A DNA stretch of 64,000 bases from DATKFM01 sp963810485 (lineage in GTDB: Bacteria > Pseudomonadota > Alphaproteobacteria > Dongiales > Dongiaceae). Under the pieces are notes generated by a model that was not told the origin of the DNA, did no database searches, and was given only the letters and a program-made list of their open reading frames with translations. Below are positions 38,644 through 47,295 of this stretch, piece by piece (position 1 is the first letter of the stretch; each line of letters opens with the position of its first letter). The position numbers and the translations under genes are program-made. The stretch lies in NCBI GenBank assembly GCA_963810485.1, contig CAWENQ010000008.1, forward strand, positions 1-64,000. The letters are read 5' to 3'.

Positions 38644-39713
38644 GCGGCGAACAAAGGATCGTCGTCGCCGCTGACGGCGTGACGAAGCGCTTCGGCGGCG
38701 TCACGGCGGTCGACAACCTGTCTCTCGCGATCGCCGAGAAGGAGTTCTTCGCACTGCTTGGTCCGTCCGGTTGCGGCAAGACGACCCTGCTGCGCGTCAT
38801 CGCCGGGTTCGAACGGCCGGATACCGGGCGGGTTCTGCTGGATGGCCGGGACATCACCGACCTGCGGCCCAACCGGCGGCCGGTGAACATGATGTTCCAA
38901 TCCTACGCGCTGTTTCCCCATCTGACGGTCCAGGGCAACGTCTCCTACGGGCTGGAGATGGAGGGCGTGGCGGCGCCGGAACGCGCGCGCCGCGTCGCCG
39001 AGGCCCTCGATCTCGTGCAGCTCGGCAGTGCCGCGAACCGCAGGCCGCATCAGCTATCGGGCGGCCAGCGCCAGCGGGTGGCGCTCGCCCGCGCCCTGGT
39101 CAAGCGTCCGCGGGTGCTGCTGCTGGACGAACCGCTGGCGGCGCTGGACCGTAAGCTGCGCCAGCAGATGCAGTTCGAGCTCAAGCGCCTGCAGCACGAC
39201 ATCGGCATCACCTTCCTGGTGGTGACCCACGATCAGGAAGAAGCGCTGGCGATGGCCGACCGCATCGCGCTCATGGATTCCGGGCGCATCGCCCAGCTCG
39301 ATACGCCGCGCGGCCTCTATGAGCGGCCGGCCAACCGGTTTGTCGCCGGATTCATCGGCATGACGAATTTTCTCGATGGACGTCTTGTGCTCGGCGGCAT
39401 CGAGGTGGCGGGCATCGGCCTCATCCGCGGCGATGCGCCAAAGGGAACCGGCGGCAACGCGGCCACCCTGGCGGTCAGGCCGGAGCGGATTCAGGTTTCA
39501 TCGGCACCGGGCGCCGCGGGCGCCTTGAGCGGTATGGTCGTCGGCATCGCCTATCTCGGCCAGGACCTGGTGGTGCAGATCGGGCTGCCGGGCCGCGAGC
39601 AGCCGCTGGTCGCCCGGCTCAGCGCCGGCAGCGAGGCCGCACGGCATCTTGCATCGGGCGCGAAAGTATGGTGCGACTGGCCCGCGGAGGCCGCGCACAT
39701 CCTGATCGATTGA
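38640..39713 (+). CDS. ABC transporter ATPase, PotA type
   Basis: 357 residues. ALLGPSGCGKTTLLRVIAGF (Walker A), VNMMFQSYALFPHLTVQGNV (Q-loop), HQLSGGQRQRVALARALVKR (signature), VLLLDEPLAALDRKLRQQMQ (Walker B and D-loop), FLVVTHDQEEALAMADRIAL (H-loop) are all canonical. The C-terminal 110 residues form a TOBE domain (TLAVRPERIQVSS). It energises the importer of this operon on the cytoplasmic face. Confidence 0.93.
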   Translation: MSGEQRIVVAADGVTKRFGGVTAVDNLSLAIAEKEFFALLGPSGCGKTTLLRVIAGFERPDTGRVLLDGRDITDLRPNRRPVNMMFQSYALFPHLTVQGNVSYGLEMEGVAAPERARRVAEALDLVQLGSAANRRPHQLSGGQRQRVALARALVKRPRVLLLDEPLAALDRKLRQQMQFELKRLQHDIGITFLVVTHDQEEALAMADRIALMDSGRIAQLDTPRGLYERPANRFVAGFIGMTNFLDGRLVLGGIEVAGIGLIRGDAPKGTGGNAATLAVRPERIQVSSAPGAAGALSGMVVGIAYLGQDLVVQIGLPGREQPLVARLSAGSEAARHLASGAKVWCDWPAEAAHILID

Positions 39714-39740
39714 CGGTTGAAAACAGGGGGATTTGCATCC

Positions 39741-41282
39741 ATGGCACGTAAATCAAAGCGTAAGGCGTCGAAGCCGCGCAAGAAAAAAGCCGTGCGCCGC
39801 GCCGCCGTCAGGGCGCGCCGGAAATCGGCGCCGAAACGCAAGGTCGCCGCAAGGAAGAAGGCCATAAAGCGGACACAGCGCCGTGCGGCGGCGAAGCCGA
39901 AAAAGACTGCAAGGCGGCTGAAGGCGAAGACTGCGAAACGGAAAGCCGTAAAACCTAGGGCCGCGAAACCTGCGCCCAAGCCGAAGCCCGCAAAGGCGGC
40001 TGGCAAGACCATCGTCCTGTTCCCGGAAGCCGCCTACGGGCCGGCGCTGAATTGCGTTGGCATCGCCCAGCGCCTGCGCGAGATGGGCCACAATCCGGTC
40101 TTCGTCTGCGACCGCGGCTTCAAGGGCGTGTTCGAAGGCTACGGCTTCCAGGAGAACCTGGTGGATATGTCCGGCGGCATGTCCGACGAGGAGATCGCGA
40201 ATTTCTGGGCCAATTTCATCGCCGGCCACCTGCCCCATTTCCGCCTGTCGCCGATCGAGCAGTTGCCCACCTATGTGATCCCCGTCTGGGAGGCGATCGT
40301 CGATTCCGCCATCATCGCCGAAGACGGGCTCAACGCCCATCTGCAGCGCATCAAGCCCGATATCGTCTGCGTCGACAACGTCATCCTGTTCCCGGCGATC
40401 AAACGCACCGGGCGGCCCTGGATCCGCATCATCTCCTGCTCGGAGAACGAGATTCCCGATCCGGATATCCCGCCCCATCTTTCGGGCTGCAGCGAGGGCG
40501 ACCATGCCGGGTACAAGGCGTTCGAGGACGAATTCCAGCGGCTGATCAAGCCGACCCACGATCGCTTCAACGACTTCCTGAAAAAGATCGGCCACGCGCC
40601 CTATCCGGCGGGTGAGTTCTTTGAGGCTTCGCCCGATATGAACCTGCTGCTCTATCCCCGGCAGCTGCAGTTCAAGCGGCGGAAGCCACTGAACCCCAAG
40701 CAATTCCAGTATCTGGAAGGCTGCGTGCGCAGCGAAGGCACCTACAAAGTGCCGGCTTTCGCCGCCAACGGCGGCAAGCCGCTGATCTATGTCAGCTTCG
40801 GCAGCCTGGGTTCGGCCGATGTGGATCTCTACAAGCGCATGATCGCGCTGTTCGGCAGGCTGCCCTACCGCTTCCTGATGAATGTGGGCGACCATATCGG
40901 CCAGTACAGCGACGTGCCGCCCAATGTACATCTGGAGAAATGGTACCCGCAGCCGGCGGTGATCCCCCATGTGTCGCTGTTCATCCATCATGGCGGCAAC
41001 AACAGCTTCAACGAGGCGCTCTATTTCGGCAAGCCGGCGATCATCATGCCCTATTGCTGGGACGGCCTGGACAACGCGACGCGCATCGACGACACCGGCT
41101 ACGGCGCCAAGCTGCCGCGCTATGTCTGGACCGACGAGCAGTTCGCCGGCACGATCAAGCGGCTGATCGAGGACAAGGCCATGCAGGGCCGGCTCGCGTC
41201 GGTGGCGAAGAGCATGCAGGCGGCCAAGGGCACCGACAAAGCCGCCCGCATCATCGCCGAAATCGCCAGCCGCGCTGTTTAG
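39741..41282 (+). CDS. UGT/MGT-type glycosyltransferase with a lysine-rich histone-like N-terminal tail
   Basis: 513 residues. Residues 1-88 are made almost only of Lys, Arg, Ala and Pro (MARKSKRKASKPRKKKAVRR, then KPRAAKPAPKPKPAKAA near the end), like histone H1 tails or bacterial AlgP/PhaF tails. From residue 89 a GT-B glycosyltransferase begins: TIVLFPEAAYGPALNCVGIA at the N-lobe, LIYVSFGSLGSADVDLYKRM before the C-lobe, and FIHHGGNNSFNEALYFGKP, the donor-binding motif of UGT/MGT enzymes. The usual family has no such tail. It follows the ATPase gene by 27 bp with AGGGGG upstream. Substrate unknown. The tail may bind nucleic acid, an anionic polymer or a membrane surface. Confidence 0.85.
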   Translation: MARKSKRKASKPRKKKAVRRAAVRARRKSAPKRKVAARKKAIKRTQRRAAAKPKKTARRLKAKTAKRKAVKPRAAKPAPKPKPAKAAGKTIVLFPEAAYGPALNCVGIAQRLREMGHNPVFVCDRGFKGVFEGYGFQENLVDMSGGMSDEEIANFWANFIAGHLPHFRLSPIEQLPTYVIPVWEAIVDSAIIAEDGLNAHLQRIKPDIVCVDNVILFPAIKRTGRPWIRIISCSENEIPDPDIPPHLSGCSEGDHAGYKAFEDEFQRLIKPTHDRFNDFLKKIGHAPYPAGEFFEASPDMNLLLYPRQLQFKRRKPLNPKQFQYLEGCVRSEGTYKVPAFAANGGKPLIYVSFGSLGSADVDLYKRMIALFGRLPYRFLMNVGDHIGQYSDVPPNVHLEKWYPQPAVIPHVSLFIHHGGNNSFNEALYFGKPAIIMPYCWDGLDNATRIDDTGYGAKLPRYVWTDEQFAGTIKRLIEDKAMQGRLASVAKSMQAAKGTDKAARIIAEIASRAV

Positions 41283-41301
41283 GTAGGAAGGGGACTCGAT
41301 C

Positions 41302-42045
41302 GTGACTCAGGCGCAACCGCGGCAGTATGGCCAGAGCTCCGCTCCGCACATCTATGATGCGAAGACGGTTGCGAACCTCACGGATTGGGGCGTGCAGTCC
41401 GACGCCATCGAAGGCCAGTCCCATTCCAGCGGCCTGCTCCTGTACAAGAGCGGCGACCAGCAGATGGAGAGCGGCCTCTGGGTCTGCACGCCCGGTTCCT
41501 GGCGGCTCAACATGCCCGGCGACGAGCTCTGTTTCTTCCACTCGGGCCGCGCCACCTATACCGAGCACAATGGCGAGACCATCGAGGTGACTCCGGGCAC
41601 CGTCGTGCATTTCCCCTCGGGATGGAGCGGCCGCTGCGACGTGCATGAGACGATCCGCAACACCTACATGCTGGTCAGTGGCCCCGCGACGATCGATCGC
41701 GGCACGACGCCTGTGATGCGCAAGCCCGACTCGATCGAAGCCTCCGCCGACTGGGGGCCGGTGCCGACGATGATCGAAGGCAAGTCCCTGACTTCCGGCA
41801 AGCTGCTGCACAAAGGGCCCGGTGGCCGGAACGAGACCGGCATCTGGGTCTGCACCCCGGGCTACTGGAATTGCCACGTCACCAGCGATGAATACTGCCA
41901 CTTCATACGCGGCAGCTGCACCTACACCCATGAATCCGGCGAGGAGATCGAGATCAGGCCGGATACGGTGGCGTTCTTCCCGAAGGACTGGAAAGGCACC
42001 TGCCGCATCCACGACACCGTGCGCAAGGTCTACATGATCCGCTAG
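41302..42045 (+). CDS. Bicupin (two DUF861-type cupin domains)
   Basis: 247 residues made of two similar halves. The first (about 25-125) has GLWVCTPGSWRLNMPGDELC and GTVVHFPSGWSGRCDVHETI. The second (about 140-245) has GIWVCTPGYWNCHVTSDEYC and DTVAFFPKDWKGTCRIHDTV. This is an internal duplication of the Cupin_3 fold, seen in EutQ- and ureidoglycine-hydrolase-like proteins. The metal-ligand histidines of typical cupins are sparse (one near the end of each repeat), so enzymatic action is uncertain and a binding or regulatory role is possible. GTG start with GGAAGGGG upstream, 19 bp after the glycosyltransferase. Confidence 0.75.
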   Translation: MTQAQPRQYGQSSAPHIYDAKTVANLTDWGVQSDAIEGQSHSSGLLLYKSGDQQMESGLWVCTPGSWRLNMPGDELCFFHSGRATYTEHNGETIEVTPGTVVHFPSGWSGRCDVHETIRNTYMLVSGPATIDRGTTPVMRKPDSIEASADWGPVPTMIEGKSLTSGKLLHKGPGGRNETGIWVCTPGYWNCHVTSDEYCHFIRGSCTYTHESGEEIEIRPDTVAFFPKDWKGTCRIHDTVRKVYMIR

Positions 42046-42073
42046 CTGCGGCTTCAGGCGGAGGAACCAGCCG

Positions 42074-43581
42074 ATGTCCGAATTCGATCCCTTCGCCGCC
42101 ACGATCTTCACCGATCACGGCTATCGTGCGCTGCAGGGCCAAAAGCACAGCCTGGTGATGAACCCGGCGACCCTCGACAAGGTGGGCGTCATCTCCCAAT
42201 GCGATGGGCCGCTGCGCTCGAGCCGGTCATTGCCGGCGCAAATGCGGCACAGCGCGGCTGGGCGGCACTCGATGCCAAGAGCCGTGCCGGCCTGCTGCAC
42301 CAGCTCGCGGACAGCATCGCCAAGGCCGGTCACCGTCCCGCCGCCGAGCTGATGGTGCGGGAGATGGGCAAGCCCTATGCCGAGGCGGTGGGCGAGCTGA
42401 TGAATGTCGCGCCGATCTTCCGCTATTTCGCCGAACTGGCGCGGGACGATGCCGGGCAGATCGCCGGCGCGAATTCGCCGGGCGCGCTGCAATATATGCG
42501 CTACTTCCCCTATGGCGTCAGCGTCCATATCCTGCCGTTCAATTTCCCGATCATCCTCATGGCCTTCACCGTGGCCGCGTCGCTCGCGGCGGGCAACGCC
42601 GTGATCATTAAGCCGGCGGAGGCGACGTCGCTTTGCACGCTGCGCTTCATGGAGCATTTCCGCGCCCTGCCTCCGGGGCTCGTTGCCTGTGTCACCGGGG
42701 GTGCGGCCACTGCCCAGGCGCTAGTCCGCTCTTCAGGCACCCATGCTGTCGCCTTCACCGGCAGCGTCGAGGCGGGCCGCCAGGTGGCCGCCGCTTGCGC
42801 CGAGCAGATGAAGCCCTGCGTGATCGAGGCTGGCGGCAACGACCCGATGATCGTGATGGACAGTGCCCCCGTCGAAGTGGCGGCGGCCGCGGCAGCAACG
42901 GCGGCATTTCATCTTTCAGGCCAAATCTGCACCTCGGCCGAGCGCTTCTTCGTCCATGAGCGGGTGCATGACGCCTTTGTCGAGTCGCTGGCGGCGATGG
43001 CGCGGCGCCTGCGCATCGGCAACGGCATGGACCGGGTGGAAATCGGTCCGCTGGTCAGCGAGGCGGCGCGGAACAAGGTCATGGCCCTGGTGGACGGCGC
43101 GGTGAAGCAGGGGGCGAAGATCGTCTGCGGCGGCCGCGTGCCGCCGTCCTTCAACACCGGCTGGTTCTACGAGCCGACGGTGCTGACCAACGTCACGCCG
43201 GAGATGGCGATCATGCAGTCGGAAGTGTTTGGCCCCGTGGCGCCCGTCTGCCGCGTGCGAAGCCTGGACGAGGCGATTCGCCTGGCCAACAATTCCCGCT
43301 TCGGCCTGGGCGCCACGATCTACACGACAGACACCGCCGAGGCGATGGAAGCCACCGAGCGGCTGGAGGCCGGCATGGTCTGGGTGAACAATGTGCTCGG
43401 CGACAACGACGCGCTGCCCTTCGGCGGCTGGAAGATGTCCGGTCTGGGCCGCGCCCTCGGCCGCCCCGGCCTCAACGCCTTCCGCCAGACCAAGATGGTG
43501 ATGTTCGATCCCAAGCCCGCGTTGCAGGACTGGTGGTACCCCTACAGCGATGCGTTCTTTGCGGAGCGGGAGAAAGTTTAG
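42074..43581 (+). CDS. NAD(P)-dependent aldehyde dehydrogenase, one frameshift
   Basis: About 502 residues once repaired. The start MSEFDPFAATIFTDHGYRAL has GGAGGAACC before it. Near 42206 GGG should be GGGG, which restores VISQCDGAAALEPVIAGAN and joins the two frames. The rest is clean: LPFNFPIILMAFTVAASLAA, AVIIKPAEATSLCTLRFMEH, AVAFTGSVEAGRQVAAACAE, VIEAGGNDPMIVMD (general-base Glu), FHLSGQICTSAERFF (catalytic Cys) and SEVFGPVAPVCRVRSLDEAI. It belongs to the succinate-semialdehyde/betaine-aldehyde dehydrogenase group. As last gene of the importer operon it probably oxidises an aldehyde made from the imported compound. The end overlaps the convergent alr by 4 bp. Confidence 0.88.
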
Positions 43582-44696
43582 CCTCGCGCCGCCAGTTTCC
43601 CACTGAAGCTCATCATCGCTTCGAGCTCGCTGCAGCCGAAGGCGCGGGCCAGGTCTTTGAAGCTGTTGCCGCCGGCGCCGATCACCGTCGCCTCGTCGCC
43701 CACTTCGGCGGAACCGAACTCCGTCAGATCCAGTGTCGTGTGCTCCAGCGACACGCCAAGCACCGGCACGCGCCGGCCGCGCAGGAGAAGGGTCAGGCTC
43801 TGCCCATCGATCGGGTTGCGCATGCCGTCGCCGAGGCCCAGCGGCACCACGCCGGTGACGCGGGCGTTCTTGCCGCCATAGCCACTGTTGATGGCGAGGT
43901 CCTCGCCGGCAGCATGGTGGGCGACATGGATGAGGCGGGTCCTGATGGCGCTCATCGCCCGCTGCAGCTCGGTTGCCGGCGCAACGTCGTGGCTCACGGT
44001 CGACAGGCCGTACAGCAGATGCCCGACGCAGACCGTGTTGCAGATGTCGGGCAATTGCGCCAGCAGCCCGGAGCTGGCCCAGACCTGGGTCACTGCCGGC
44101 CGGATGCCCATTGACGCGAGGCGTTCCAGAAGCGCCGCGAAACCTCGATAATGCGCCAGCGCCCAGTCGCGCCCGGCGGCATCGCCGAAGGGCAGGTGGC
44201 TGTAGATGCCTTCGATCTGGATGTTGGGCCGCGCTGCGATTTCCCGAATCAGGCTCTCGGCTTCGGGCAACGGCACGCCGAGCCGGCCAAGACCGCTATC
44301 GACCTTAACGTATATGGGGGCCGGCGTGCGCGCCGCGCGGCTTACGGCCAGCGCGCCCTCGCGGTCATAGATCGTCGGCACGAACCCGCGCGCCAGCAAC
44401 TGCGGTATCTCCGCCGGCAAATAGCCCGCGAACAACAGGATGCGCGCCTTGATGCCGGCGTCACGTATGGCGATCGCCTCGGCGATGCTGCCGGTCCACA
44501 GGGTGTCGATGCCCAGCGCCTCAAGCCTGCGGGCGATCTCAACGGCGCCATGGCCATAGGCATTGGCTTTGACCGAGGCGATCAACCGCCGTTTGCCGGC
44601 CAACCGACGGACATAGCCGAGATTGTGCACCAGCGCCGCGGGGTCGATTTCCATCCAGAGCGGCCGTTCGGGCTGGCGTGGCGCGGCTTCATCCAC
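43578..44696 (-). CDS. alr: Alanine racemase
   Basis: 372 residues. LIASVKANAYGHGAVEIARR holds the PLP lysine (Lys43) and AINSGYGGKNARV the second catalytic base (Tyr273). YVKVDSGLGRLGVP and TVCVGHLLYGLSTVSHD are further standard blocks, and the N-terminal TIM barrel is followed by the C-terminal beta domain. It makes D-alanine for peptidoglycan in the cytosol. Family length is normal. It is followed upstream, 5 bp away on the same strand, by a methyltransferase gene. Confidence 0.93.
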   Translation of the reverse strand: MDEAAPRQPERPLWMEIDPAALVHNLGYVRRLAGKRRLIASVKANAYGHGAVEIARRLEALGIDTLWTGSIAEAIAIRDAGIKARILLFAGYLPAEIPQLLARGFVPTIYDREGALAVSRAARTPAPIYVKVDSGLGRLGVPLPEAESLIREIAARPNIQIEGIYSHLPFGDAAGRDWALAHYRGFAALLERLASMGIRPAVTQVWASSGLLAQLPDICNTVCVGHLLYGLSTVSHDVAPATELQRAMSAIRTRLIHVAHHAAGEDLAINSGYGGKNARVTGVVPLGLGDGMRNPIDGQSLTLLLRGRRVPVLGVSLEHTTLDLTEFGSAEVGDEATVIGAGGNSFKDLARAFGCSELEAMMSFSGKLAARG

Positions 44697-44701
44697 GGCG
44701 C

Positions 44702-45775
44702 TTAACGGGCCTTGCGCCTGAACGTCATCACCCGCGACAGATAAGCCAGTTCGACGTTTTCTTGCTCGAAGCCGGCATCGGCGAACAGCTTGGTCAGATC
44801 CTGCCGCAGATAGTCGGCAAAGTAGGGCTCGTGGAAGGCGAAGGGAAAAGACTCCAACAGCGCGTCATACTCCGGTCGGTCGCCATATTGCAGGGAGTTG
44901 ACGAGGACGAACAGGCTGCCCGATTTCACCAGCCGCGCAATCGCCGCGGCCACGTCGCCATGCATCGCCGCCGGCAGTTCATGAAACAAGTAGATGCAGG
45001 TAGCGATGTCGAACGCGCCTGTGGGAAGATCGTAGTTCTCGATGGCCGCCTCGACAAACTCGCAGCGGGACCAGGGCGCCAGGTTGCGGCGCGCCTCCGC
45101 CACATAATAGGGGCTGATATCCAGCGCCGTGCAGCGCAGCCGCGGATAGTTGTCCTTCACGAATGTCAGGAAATGGCCGGTGCCGCAGGCGATATCGATC
45201 ATTCTGGCATGGGCGCTGTTGCGGCCTTGCATGAAGTGATGCAGGGGCACCAGCGCCTGCCGTCGCATGGCGTCGGCCGCTCCGCCGAACAGCACCTCCA
45301 CCTGGTGGTCATAGAGGCGCGCCGATTTCTCGCTGAGGTAGCCGTCAGTCTGATGGTGATAGGCGCGGCGGTAATATTCGGGGAACTCGGCGGCGTCCGC
45401 CACCGCCAGCTCCGGACCTTCTTCGCCGCTGCGGCGCCGGTTCACACTGGCCAGATCGGCGAAATAGGCCAGGCTCCGGCCCAATGTCGCCAGGGGATTG
45501 GCCAGCAGATCATGGGGCGGCCGGTAATAGCCGGCGGCGATATTGTCGATGTCCCGCTGCATCAGCCCGTCGCGGTCGGCGGTCAGCAGGGCGGCCGAGG
45601 GCATGGCGGCGCGGACTTCCGGCGGCAGTTGCGTGCGGGGGCTGAGGCGTCGGCTCAGCAGATACTGTGCCGTGAACCAGCCCGTGCGCAGCCGATGGGC
45701 GGCGCGCAATGTCGCGCGGCCCGCCGGAGTCAGGTTATCCGGTCCGGACTCAACCTCCGCTGTCGTCGATGTCAT
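44702..45775 (-). CDS. Class I SAM-dependent methyltransferase
   Basis: 357 residues from the ATG at 45775, chosen because GGAGG ends five bases upstream. The N-terminal 180 residues are a helical extension (AGRATLRAAHRLRTGWFTAQ onward). The Rossmann part has MIDIACGTGHFLTFVKDN (motif I, residues about 200), LRCTALDISPYYVAEARRNL (acidic loop) and FDIATCIYLFHELPAAMHGD (motif IV region). It resembles small-molecule or quinone-type methyltransferases. Substrate unknown. Cotranscribed with alr. Confidence 0.8.
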   Translation of the reverse strand: MTSTTAEVESGPDNLTPAGRATLRAAHRLRTGWFTAQYLLSRRLSPRTQLPPEVRAAMPSAALLTADRDGLMQRDIDNIAAGYYRPPHDLLANPLATLGRSLAYFADLASVNRRRSGEEGPELAVADAAEFPEYYRRAYHHQTDGYLSEKSARLYDHQVEVLFGGAADAMRRQALVPLHHFMQGRNSAHARMIDIACGTGHFLTFVKDNYPRLRCTALDISPYYVAEARRNLAPWSRCEFVEAAIENYDLPTGAFDIATCIYLFHELPAAMHGDVAAAIARLVKSGSLFVLVNSLQYGDRPEYDALLESFPFAFHEPYFADYLRQDLTKLFADAGFEQENVELAYLSRVMTFRRKAR

Positions 45776-46055
45776 GGCCACCTCCCGGCGGTGCAGGGGT
45801 CCAGCGTACTCCTGCTAAAGAGACTGGAAACGCTAATCATCGCTTTCAATGGACAGCCTGGTCCGCTGCGACATTCTGCTGCGGCTGATCGCTGACAATC
45901 CGCCCGTCCACCAGATGCACCCGCCGCTGCCGTCGCACGGCTCGTAGGCTGGCCGAGAACGGCGCTTCCGGCAAGCCCCGGCGCGGTTGCTATTTTGCTG
46001 CGGCTTCATGATGATGCGCCCCGCCGGGGAGCGACACGGAGCTTGCGAGGCCGGG

Positions 46056-47256
46056 GTGGGCAGAGGATTCAAATCCATCGACGAACTGGACGTGCGCGGC
46101 AAGCGGGTGCTGGTGCGCGCCGATCTCAACGTACCGGTGAAGAACGGCCGCGTCACCGACAGCACGCGCATCGACCGCACGGCGCTCACGCTGAAGGAGC
46201 TGCTGGGCCGCGGCGCGCGGGTGGTGCTGCTGGCCCATTTCGGCCGCCCTGACGGCAAGCGCGTGCCCGAGATGTCGCTCCGGCCGGTGCTGGAGCCGCT
46301 GTCGAAGGCGCTCGGCGGCAAGCCGGTCGCATTTGCGGAAGATTGCATCGGCGACCCGGCGCGCAAGGCGGCCACCGCCCTGAAAGACGGCGAAATCGCG
46401 CTGCTCGAGAATCTCCGCTATCACGCCGCCGAGGAGAAGAACGATCCCCTATTCGCCCGCGAGCTGGCGTCGCTTGGGCGATTTCTATGTGAACGACGCC
46501 TTCTCTTGCGCCCATCGCGCCCACGCCTCGACCGAGGCCATCGCCCGCCTGCTGCCCAGCGCCGCCGGCCGGCTGATGGAAGCGGAGTTGGATCACCTCT
46601 CGACGGCGCTGGAGAGCCCGGCGCGGCCCGTCGCCGCCATCGTCGGCGGCGCCAAGATCTCCACCAAGCTGGATCTCCTCGGCAATCTCGTGAAGAAAGT
46701 CGATGTCCTGGTCATCGGCGGCGCCATGGCGAATACCTTTCTCGCCGCGCAAGGCCTGGAGATCGGCGCCTCGCTGGCCGAGCGCGACATGGCGGAGACG
46801 GCGCGGCAAATCCTGCTGACCGCGCGCGCCGAGCATTGCGAGATTCTGCTGCCGACGGATGTGGTGATTGCGGCGGACCTGAAGCCGAACCTGCCCACCA
46901 AGACGCTCACCGTCACCGAGGTAGGCAAAGAGGACAAGATTTTCGATATCGGCCCGGCGACGGTGAAGGCGATCAATGAACGCGTCGCGGATTGCCGCAC
47001 GCTGGTGTGGAACGGCCCGGTCGGCGCCTTCGAGACGCCGCCCTTCGACGCCGCCACCGTCGTCATCGCCAAGGCAGCGGCGAAACTGACGGCGGAAGGC
47101 AGGCTGCTCTCGGTCGCCGGCGGTGGCGACACTGTGGCCGCGCTGGCCCAGGCGGGTGTCGTGGAGCAATTCACCTACGTTTCCACCGCTGGCGGCGCGT
47201 TTCTCGAATGGCTGGAAGGCAAGGACTTGCCGGGCGTCGCGGCGCTGAAGGGGTAG
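46056..47256 (+). CDS. pgk: Phosphoglycerate kinase, one frameshift
   Basis: About 400 residues. From the GTG at 46056 it reads FKSIDELDVRGKRVLVRADL, NVPVKNGRVTDSTRIDR and VVLLAHFGRPDG (substrate region), then LLENLRYHAAEEKNDPLFAR. One G too many in TTGGGCG near 46475 breaks the frame; removing it gives SLGDFYVNDAFSCAHRAHAS. The C-domain has AAIVGGAKISTKLDLLGNLV, VLVIGGAMANTFLAAQG and LLSVAGGGDTVAALAQAG (nucleotide loops), and the usual FSTAGGA-type end (YVSTAGGAFLEWLEG). Glycolytic ATP-forming step in the cytosol. An ATG at 46008 would add 16 unusual residues. Confidence 0.93.
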
Positions 47257-47295
47257 CGCGCGGCCTGCGCGCCCACGGCAGAACGATCTAACTGA

